From Anaerocolumna xylanovorans DSM 12503 (lineage in GTDB: Bacteria > Bacillota > Clostridia > Lachnospirales > Lachnospiraceae), in NCBI RefSeq assembly GCF_900143645.1, contig NZ_FRFD01000011.1, positions 1 through 64,000 on the forward strand: DNA of 64,000 nt. The letters are read 5' to 3'. Under the pieces are notes generated by a model, which was not told where the DNA came from, made no database searches, and was given only the letters and a program-made list of their open reading frames with translations. Of this stretch, positions 53,007 to 61,200 are shown one piece after another. Position 1 is the first letter of the stretch. Each line of letters starts with the position of its first letter. Position numbers and translations under genes: made by a program.

Positions 53007-53461
53007 TTGGCTTATATTGCTCCTGCATAATAATTATTAAACTAGCTTATATTTCAATATCTGTATTATATATCTGCATATTTACAAATTTGATTGTTAA
53101 TTTTTCAATTTATTTCTGCCTTTTGATGTTTTAATTGTATTATTTTCGTTATAAGCCTGAATTATTCGCCATTATTCGAAAACAAAGATTCTGTTATGGT
53201 CTTGTTTGACCTGATTACAATTGAAATAGCACATGTCCCCTTTACAAATCATCTCATGTAATCACTTTATCCTTCTAAAAAACGGCATATCCTAAAGTCT
53301 GATTATTCAAACTTTCAGGATATACCGTTTCTTAATTAAATACTATTTTTTATTAATTGTAGTGTAGAATATCTATTAGTATAACACACCTCTTCATTGA
53401 TTTTATCATGCATATCTTTCAAAGCAAGTTTGCATCCACCGATGTCATGCTTCACCAATTA
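53007..53461. other. AT-rich intergenic region
   Basis: This 455-base stretch lies between the ArsR gene and the glycosyltransferase gene. Apart from the terminator at 53277-53332 I see no gene. The half nearer 53007 presumably holds the promoter of the surface-polymer genes, but no box of good quality was picked out. Confidence 0.5.
53277..53332 (-). terminator. Rho-independent terminator of the second NRPS/ArsR operon
   Basis: Arms 53280-53293 (AACGGCATATCCT region) and 53317-53330 (AGGATATACCGTTT) pair with a single mismatch. In the minus direction they are followed by a run of six T. It lies about 130 bases after the ArsR stop. Confidence 0.82.
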
Positions 53462-53836
53462 TTATATATATTTTCCTTCTGATATATGTGACATACCCTG
53501 TTCCACCATAGTTTTTACATGTTCATCCGCTAGTGAATATATAATACTTTTTCCATCCCTTTGGCTTTTTACCAAATTGGCTTGTTTTAAAACACGCAGT
53601 TGATGTGATATAGCGGACTGTTTCATATCCAGCACTTCGGAAATATCGCATACGCACATATTAGCTTCAAAAAGAGCATATAGAATCCTTATTCTTGTTG
53701 TGTCCCCAAATGCTTTAAATAATTCAGCTAAATCGTATAATTTTTCTTCGTTGGGATATTTACTTTTTACCTCTTCAATAACCCCTTCATGCACAAGTGT
53801 TTCATCGCAGCAATCAGCATATAAATGCCTGTCCAT
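53462..53836 (-). CDS. ArsR/SmtB-family metal-sensing repressor (CadC/CzrA-like)
   Basis: The 124-residue winged-helix protein has DTTRIRILYALF, then ANMCVCDISEVLDMKQSAISHQL, which contains the CVC pair used by CadC for Cd/Pb. An N-terminal CC pair (ADCCDET) completes a possible Cys site. The C-terminal helix DEHVKTMVEQGMSHISE fits D-x-H-x10-H-x2-E, the zinc/cobalt site of SmtB and CzrA. It therefore appears to keep both known site types. It lies 88 bases after the NRPS stop on the same strand, and no metal pump follows, so it may link NRPS expression to metal supply. Confidence 0.88.
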   Translation of the reverse strand: MDRHLYADCCDETLVHEGVIEEVKSKYPNEEKLYDLAELFKAFGDTTRIRILYALFEANMCVCDISEVLDMKQSAISHQLRVLKQANLVKSQRDGKSIIYSLADEHVKTMVEQGMSHISEGKYI

Positions 53837-53924
53837 CTATTCCCATCCTCTCTTCACTGATTATCAGTTTATTATAACACTTTAATTTTTTATGTCAAAT
53901 TACAGAATAAGCTTCACTATTTCA

Positions 53925-56900
53925 TTATTTGTTTTGGGCCTGCAAGATCATTTCCATTTCATCAGATTCCAACAAAATCTCATTTTCGAAATCTTCTGTC
54001 TCATATCTGTCACTGTTACTTACTTTTATTATAACATTTTCTATTTTTTCAATAGTCCTGTTATTATACAAATCTGCTATTTTCAACTCATATCCCTGGT
54101 TTTCTGTTTTTGCTATAATACTAATCGCTTTTAATGAATCTCCCCCCAATTCAAAGAAATCATCCTTAACGCCTATTTCATTTTTATTAAGAACCTCTCT
54201 CCATATTTCCACCAGCATCTTTTCCATATCATTTTTAGGCTGTTCATGAATATGATAAATCTTGTTGTCATCTATTTTTAACAACAGCTTTTTGTTAACT
54301 TTACCATTGTTGGAAAGCGGAATCTCATTAATTCTTAAATATCTTACAGGAATCATATGCTCGGGCAGTTTTCCGGCAATTGTATTCCGGATGAAGTCCG
54401 GTCTTACATTGATCCTGCCATATCCATTCTGTGAAATAATCAGGCTCTGCCATATGGAATCCTCTATTTTTTCGGATACAGGATAGGCCCTCACATTTTT
54501 CATGCCATTCGCACTTAAAACTCTATTCCAGCCCTCTTTATCCAGCAAAGGCTTGTTCGTTTTCTTCCTTTCATCTTCATAGCTTGAAAATCCTTCAATA
54601 AATCCGACACTGGACATTTGTGATCTTAAATTCCTGGTTGCTTCAACCAAAAATAAAAGTCCCTCTTTATCCAGAATATTACTGATGTAACCAATGGTCT
54701 TATCCAGATTCACCGCATCATGTAACACATTTGCAGCTATGACAATATCGTAATATCCGTATTCATAACCCTGGATTTGAAAATCTGAATTAATATCAAG
54801 CATGGAATACTTTATATAGTCAAATCCGCCATATAATTTCCGTGCATTTGTAAGAAACAAATCTGTAACGTCCGTAAACGTATATTCAACGTTATAGTTT
54901 CCTAGTTCTTCGAATATCTCCGCGGTTGTTCCTCCTATTCCTGCTCCTATCTCAAGTATTTTTATTTTCCTTTTCTGGTCAAATCCGCTGACATAATGAA
55001 GTAAAGTCCTCTGGGTAACCGTGTTGATATACTTCGATACAGGATTGTTCTGGTACATGCTTTCAGCAATGTAGGTTTCTCCTTTTGGGAAAAACAGGGA
55101 TAATGCATTAACCTCTCCTGACAGCAGTTTCAAATGATTGTCACAGCTTTCCTTTATGAACTTATTTAAAATATCCACCGCACCGGCCGCCCCTTGGAAA
55201 ACCTCTGCATTCCACAGCTGTTCCGCATTATCTGCTATTTCCTTTATCAACTGGTATTGGTCTGCCGCTTTTTCGAAATAACCATCCTCTGTCAACTCAT
55301 TCATCCACTCTGTTAAAAGCTTTTCAAACTTTTCCGGGATATTATTATCTTTCATGATTTTCCTGACATTCGTGCTGCCGCTCACATCATCCCACGCATG
55401 TAAGTCTGATAATGTTTTTATCATGCTGGCCGTACAGGCTTCTTCAAGGCTGGCATTTATTTCTTCAATGTATCTAAAATCATAGACTGAATCCAGGCGG
55501 CTGCATTCCTCCCTGGCAATCCTATCTATTTCTCCGGTTATCCGGCTGCCACCTTCCCGCTCATCCTCTGTAACCAGATAAGTAACCAACGACTTCCCGC
55601 CTGTTCCATTATTATAGACATCTGTTACCGCACATTTTATTCCGTCAATATCTGATATAGCCTTATCTATTTCCGCCAGTTCAATCCGGTATCCCCTGAT
55701 CTTTACCTGATTATCCTTTCGTCCGCAAAATTCCATATACCCCTTCGAAATCATCCTGCCATAATCCCCGGTTTTATACAAGCAGCCAAATTCAGGATGT
55801 TTGATAAAGGTATCGTCTGTTCTTTCCTTATCATTTTCATACCCACACGCAACACCACGTCCTCCAATGTATATTTCACCTTCAACTTCATATGGTAATT
55901 GTTTCATAGCTTCATCTAAGATATACATCTTCTGATTTTCCATCGGGTAACCATAAGGTATGCTTCTCATCCCGTCAACACAGCAATCAATGTCATAATA
56001 GATGGACCAGATAGATCCTTCCGTAGCACCACCAAGGCTGACTATTCTCGCAGACGGAAAATGCTTTCGTACTTTATCAATCAGGTTTATTGGAATCCAA
56101 TCTCCGCTTAAGAGAGCCAATCTCAAGTTCCTGTTAACATAATCTTCCTCAACGGAATCAACAAATAATTCCATGATTGCAGGTACTGAATTCCAAAATG
56201 TAATATTATTTTCTGCCAGATTACGCCTTATTACTTTGATATTTTGGGGATTTTCCGAGATTATCAGCTTAGCTCCGGAGGACAACGCTCCCAAAACATC
56301 ATAAACTGATAAATCAAATCCAAAAGATGCCAAACCAAGCAATCTATCCTCACTGTCTATCGAAAAACGTGAATTAATATTTAATACCGTATTGCATACT
56401 GCATCATTGGAAATGATAACTCCTTTCGGTGTTCCGGTACTTCCTGATGTATATATCACATAAGCAACATCTTCCGGCGCTGCAAAACTGGCTTTTGCAG
56501 TTCTACCATTTTTACATGATATGGCCATCTCCCTATCCAATAATAAAATACACGAACTGTTACTATAAATAAAGTTCCTCCTATCTTCCGGATAATTAGG
56601 ATCAATGGGAACATATGCCGCACCGCTTTTCATAACTCCCAGCATATTCACAACTGTTTCAACGCATCTATGGCATAGGATACCGACCCTGTCGTTGGTA
56701 TGAATACCTTTTTCATTAAGAAATGCAGCTATTGCACCGGACCACTGATCCAATTGAGCATAGGTAAGCTCTTTTTCATCATCCTTGACAGCCATAAGAT
56801 TACTATATTTATGGAAACTTCTTTCAAATAAACAGCCAAGATTCATTGCCGGTCTTTCTACTTCCGTACTATTGTACTTTTCGAGCTCTATCTTCTGCTT

Positions 56901-58202
56901 CTTAGGAATCGTTAAAATATCTTCTAAATCTATTTCATCCTCTTGCAGCTTTAAAATTATGTCAACAAACTGCTTAAACATATAATTCAATTTTTCTTTA
57001 TCAAACAACGCCTCAACATAATCCCATGTTATGCTTAAACTGCCTCTTCTTTCCATGAGCTGGCAGTCCAAATAGACCTGTGGGGTCTGGCTGATACCAT
57101 AGGTAATATCTCCAACCCTCTCCATATTAGAAAAACTGTCTTCCTTAAAAAGCATACTGGTGAAAACCACGGGCATAATAACTTTTTCTGCCTTTCGGTT
57201 CCTAATGGCATTCATGACCTCTATCCCATCAAATGTATTATGTTTGTAGGATGCACGAAAAGAATGTTCCACCTCTTTCATATAATCCGAAAAATTCTTA
57301 TTAAGCTCATACTTCTCTGCCTGGATAAGCATTGCTTCTGTAAAGTCGCCTATAATCAAACTGGCTTCTTTCTTACGTCTGAACATACTTGATACCGGTG
57401 TATTAATTGTAAACTTTTTCTGATTCGACCAGTATCCCATTACTGCGCAATAGGCAGACAAGGTGCCAATTGTTGGCGTTATTTTTTGTTGATTTAATTT
57501 ACTTTTTATTCTGTTCCAGTTATCGGCATCAATAAAGTGTTCAAAGCGTTCAAAGCGGACATTTTTTACATTCAAATTATTTCCTTCTATAACATGTGGT
57601 GCATCTGCTATATCCTCTATTCGAGATAACCAATATTCGCGGCTGTTTCTATATCTTGCCGATTTTTTCTCTTCTTCCTTTAAAATAATATAGTCTTCAA
57701 AATCCTTTTCCATTTGCGGCAATATAACCGTTTCCTTATCATATTGATCCATTACCATTCCGAACATATCCACCAGGCTCTTCCCATCTGCAATCAGCAA
57801 ATCAAAGCCTACTGTCATTATGCTTTCTTCATCCGTTACTCTTTTAAAGGTTATCTGGAAAAGCGGCCATTTTGCAGCATCAAATACTTTATGCGACATC
57901 TGCTCACGGTGCATTTTCATCAAACCATCAATTTCTTTTATACTGTTTTTCCTCAGATCCTCCACTTCTATATGATATTCCGGTACCTCATCAAGAATAA
58001 TCTGATAGCCTTTATTATCAAATACAGCCCTTAACATTGGCTGGCTTTTTATCACTTTATTAAAGGCTGTTTCAAATTTCTTAGAATCGAGCTTGGTTTT
58101 ACATTCATAATATATATGGGTTGATACCCCATTCAGTTCCAGTAAGTCATCTCTTCCCATAAAATATGCTCTTTGAATATTTGATAAAGGTAGTTTCTTC
58201 AT
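53925..58202 (-). CDS. NRPS module Cy-A(Cys)-MT-PCP
   Basis: 1425 residues. The Cy domain has DLLIADGKS (DxxxxD, about 134-139) and SQTPQVYLD (about 371). The A domain (about 450-860) has YTSGSTGTPKG, FDLSVYDVLG, WNSVPA, LLSGDW and GGATEGSIW, giving a Cys-type pocket. A methyltransferase of about 380 residues is inserted before the last A-domain motif, with the SAM site LEIGAGIGG (about 1083) and intact downstream helices. The A10 motif NNGKVNKK then follows near 1299. The PCP Ser is in LGGDSL (about 1353). No thioesterase follows. The layout equals the pyochelin and yersiniabactin stuffed A domains. It begins 21 bases after the preceding NRPS gene. Confidence 0.92.
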   Translation of the reverse strand: MKKLPLSNIQRAYFMGRDDLLELNGVSTHIYYECKTKLDSKKFETAFNKVIKSQPMLRAVFDNKGYQIILDEVPEYHIEVEDLRKNSIKEIDGLMKMHREQMSHKVFDAAKWPLFQITFKRVTDEESIMTVGFDLLIADGKSLVDMFGMVMDQYDKETVILPQMEKDFEDYIILKEEEKKSARYRNSREYWLSRIEDIADAPHVIEGNNLNVKNVRFERFEHFIDADNWNRIKSKLNQQKITPTIGTLSAYCAVMGYWSNQKKFTINTPVSSMFRRKKEASLIIGDFTEAMLIQAEKYELNKNFSDYMKEVEHSFRASYKHNTFDGIEVMNAIRNRKAEKVIMPVVFTSMLFKEDSFSNMERVGDITYGISQTPQVYLDCQLMERRGSLSITWDYVEALFDKEKLNYMFKQFVDIILKLQEDEIDLEDILTIPKKQKIELEKYNSTEVERPAMNLGCLFERSFHKYSNLMAVKDDEKELTYAQLDQWSGAIAAFLNEKGIHTNDRVGILCHRCVETVVNMLGVMKSGAAYVPIDPNYPEDRRNFIYSNSSCILLLDREMAISCKNGRTAKASFAAPEDVAYVIYTSGSTGTPKGVIISNDAVCNTVLNINSRFSIDSEDRLLGLASFGFDLSVYDVLGALSSGAKLIISENPQNIKVIRRNLAENNITFWNSVPAIMELFVDSVEEDYVNRNLRLALLSGDWIPINLIDKVRKHFPSARIVSLGGATEGSIWSIYYDIDCCVDGMRSIPYGYPMENQKMYILDEAMKQLPYEVEGEIYIGGRGVACGYENDKERTDDTFIKHPEFGCLYKTGDYGRMISKGYMEFCGRKDNQVKIRGYRIELAEIDKAISDIDGIKCAVTDVYNNGTGGKSLVTYLVTEDEREGGSRITGEIDRIAREECSRLDSVYDFRYIEEINASLEEACTASMIKTLSDLHAWDDVSGSTNVRKIMKDNNIPEKFEKLLTEWMNELTEDGYFEKAADQYQLIKEIADNAEQLWNAEVFQGAAGAVDILNKFIKESCDNHLKLLSGEVNALSLFFPKGETYIAESMYQNNPVSKYINTVTQRTLLHYVSGFDQKRKIKILEIGAGIGGTTAEIFEELGNYNVEYTFTDVTDLFLTNARKLYGGFDYIKYSMLDINSDFQIQGYEYGYYDIVIAANVLHDAVNLDKTIGYISNILDKEGLLFLVEATRNLRSQMSSVGFIEGFSSYEDERKKTNKPLLDKEGWNRVLSANGMKNVRAYPVSEKIEDSIWQSLIISQNGYGRINVRPDFIRNTIAGKLPEHMIPVRYLRINEIPLSNNGKVNKKLLLKIDDNKIYHIHEQPKNDMEKMLVEIWREVLNKNEIGVKDDFFELGGDSLKAISIIAKTENQGYELKIADLYNNRTIEKIENVIIKVSNSDRYETEDFENEILLESDEMEMILQAQNK

Positions 58203-58223
58203 AAACTTATCTTTTGTCCTTTC

Positions 58224-61200
58224 TTAATTTAGGAACTCATTAATTTTTTCCGCTAAGCCTACAACATTTTTACTCTCAAAAATAGAAACATGATCTCCGG
58301 GTACTTCTTCATACTGGATTTTTTCCTCTATGTATTTGCTCCATTCCAGCCTGTCCTCAATCATTTCCTGCTCTGCACCGATAAATAATCCCCTTGCCTT
58401 AACAGATGTTTCCGGAATGAAGCTATCCCTCGCATTTACAAAGCTTCTGATTCGGTTCAGATACATAACAAAGCTTCTTGCATCCTCTGAGTTCTTCTCC
58501 GGAATGACTCTTAAGATAGTGGAAGGCACCATCTGTTTCATAAGATTAATATCCATATTGCCTTTCTTCGCATATTCGGTAATTACGCTCCAAATATCGT
58601 CCAATGAGCTAATTTCCGACAGCTGCTTCACCGGCAAAGAAATCATCTGCTTAAGCAGCCTGATTTCACTGCCTGTCTCAAATGCCATGACTTTTTCTTT
58701 GCGTATCCTGCTTGGCGCATTTGAATTAATCAATATGAGATGACTGACCTTTTCGCCTCTTGCCTCCAACTGCCTGGCAATCTCAAATGCTATTGTGCCG
58801 CCTACACACCACCCGCCGATTTCGTATGGACCATGTGGTCTGACCTTGAGCATCTTTTCAATATATTTTTCCGCAAGTTCTTCCACCGTTACATTTTGCG
58901 GTGCTATACTCTCTGACTTAATAGCATTAAATGCCCAACAATAGTAGCTGCTGTCAATGTATTTACACAATTCTACATAAACCCCTACTTCACCGCTTCC
59001 CGCATGTACGAAGAATATATCTTTCTCCTGATCCGTACCTTCTTTTATCAGCATCATATTTCCGATATTATCTGTATTTTTTGAAGTACCTTTTTCTGAT
59101 ATTCTCTTGGTCAATTCTTCAATTGTGGGATTTGAGTACATCTCCGTTAATGATATTGATATTCCTTCATTTTCCGCCTTCGATACAATTTCAACTGCCT
59201 TTAAGGAATCTCCTCCCAAGTCAAAAAAATCATCCTTAATCCCGATCTGCTCCATGCCAAGAACTTCCTGCCATACCTTTACAAGCTTTTCCTGATTGTC
59301 TGTCGTTGGCCTTATATAAGCACTGCTCTTATTTTTTACCGTAACAGGCTTTATCAGCTTCTTTTTATTGACCTTACCATTTCCGGACAGGGGTATTTCC
59401 TTTATCTGAATAAACTTTGCAGGCACCATGTAATCCGGTATTCTCTGACAGAGGTATTTTTTCAATTTGTCCGTTGTAACAGAAGGACCCTCTACATGCT
59501 TTTTACCAATCATCACATGATTCCCGAAAACCCCGGACAGTTCCTCTTTCTTAGGAAAAGCATCAAAATTGACAAAACCAGCTTTATTAAATTGATTTCT
59601 CCACTTTTCCACACTTAGTAAGGGTTGATTATTCTCGATACGTTCATCCTGAAACTGACTCAAGCCTTCAATGAATCTTACACTTGCCAGCTGCTGCCTT
59701 GAATTCCTTGTCCCTTCTACTATTAACAGCCTTCCGTCATCTGCCAGCAAGATTTTTAACCTTTCCAAAGCATCCTGTATATTTTCCGCATCGTGTATAA
59801 CATTGGCGCAAATAATTAAATCATAAGCAGCAAAATCATAACCCTGTATCTGCGCATCCACATTAATATCAAGCAGGCCATATTTTATAAAAGGATAGTT
59901 TTCATAACGCTTTTCAGCCTGCTCCAGGAAAAAGTCCGACAAATCCGTAAAAGTATATTCTGTACATTCCGGTCGAAAAACAGGGAGTATCTCATCTGTA
60001 GTTCCTCCTGTTCCCGCACCGACTTCCAATACTCTTAGTTTCTTCTCACCCTTATGCGATGTAACAATGCTCTTTACCGTTTCCACCACAATGGAATTCA
60101 TATATTTTGCAATCGGGCTAAATTTGTACAAACTTTCAGCTGTATTAAATGATCCCTTGGGGAAAAACAGCGTAAGTGGATTTACCTTTCCCCTCATCAT
60201 ATTAACGTGGTTCATTCCGCTTAATTTCAAATACTCCAATGGTGTCTGCAAATCCTCCGACGGCTCCATTTCATATAAATCATCCCATAATTTTTTAATA
60301 TCATATGGTGTAATTTCTTTAAGTAATCGAATCCCGCCATTTTCATATTTTAAATAAGCATCTTCTGCCGCAATGTCCAGCCAGCTATGGAACAATTTAT
60401 AATATTCAGGTAAAATCTGCACTTTCTCGTCAATTTCTTCGAATGAAAGGTTCTCTTTAGTAAGCTCATTTATCTTTAGTTCAATAAGTGCATTCAAAAT
60501 ATAAGCCGTACTAATCTGCTCTATGACAGCATTCAGCTTTTTTAAAGAACCAAGAGATACCTCTCCCTGATATTTCTCAGAAGCATTTTGGGTATTATCA
60601 TAAATGAACCTGTCATTTTCATCTGGTATGTAAGCTTTGTCAATCCCTGTATCTAACACCACATAACCAATTAACTGCTTTCCTCCATTCTCTGCCTGAT
60701 ACAGATCAGCAATAGAATTAGAAACCCCTTCACATTCATTTAATGCAGACTCAATTTCTCCATACTCCACCCTGTAACCTCTGATTTTAACCTGGGAATC
60801 CCTGCGCCCCATAAATTCTACGCAGCCCTCCGGGCACATTCGCCCATAATCTCCGGTTTTATAGATTCTTCCGTATTCCTGGTGCCAAATAAAAGTCATA
60901 TCTGTCTTTAATTTGTCGTTGGCATACTCTTTCGCAACTCCTGTTCCTCCAATATATATTTCTCCTATAACACCGATCTGGCAAGCATTCCCCTCATCAT
61001 TCAGCACATAAATTTTCTGGTTTGCAAGAGGTTTCCCATACGGTATACTTGACCACGAAGCCTGTACCTCATGAATGGGATAATAGATGGACCATATGGA
61101 TGCTTCCGTTGCGCCTCCAAGGCTGCAAATATCAGCTTGTATAAAATATTTTCTGATTTTATCTATTATATTTAATGGAATCCAATCTCCACTCATCAAT

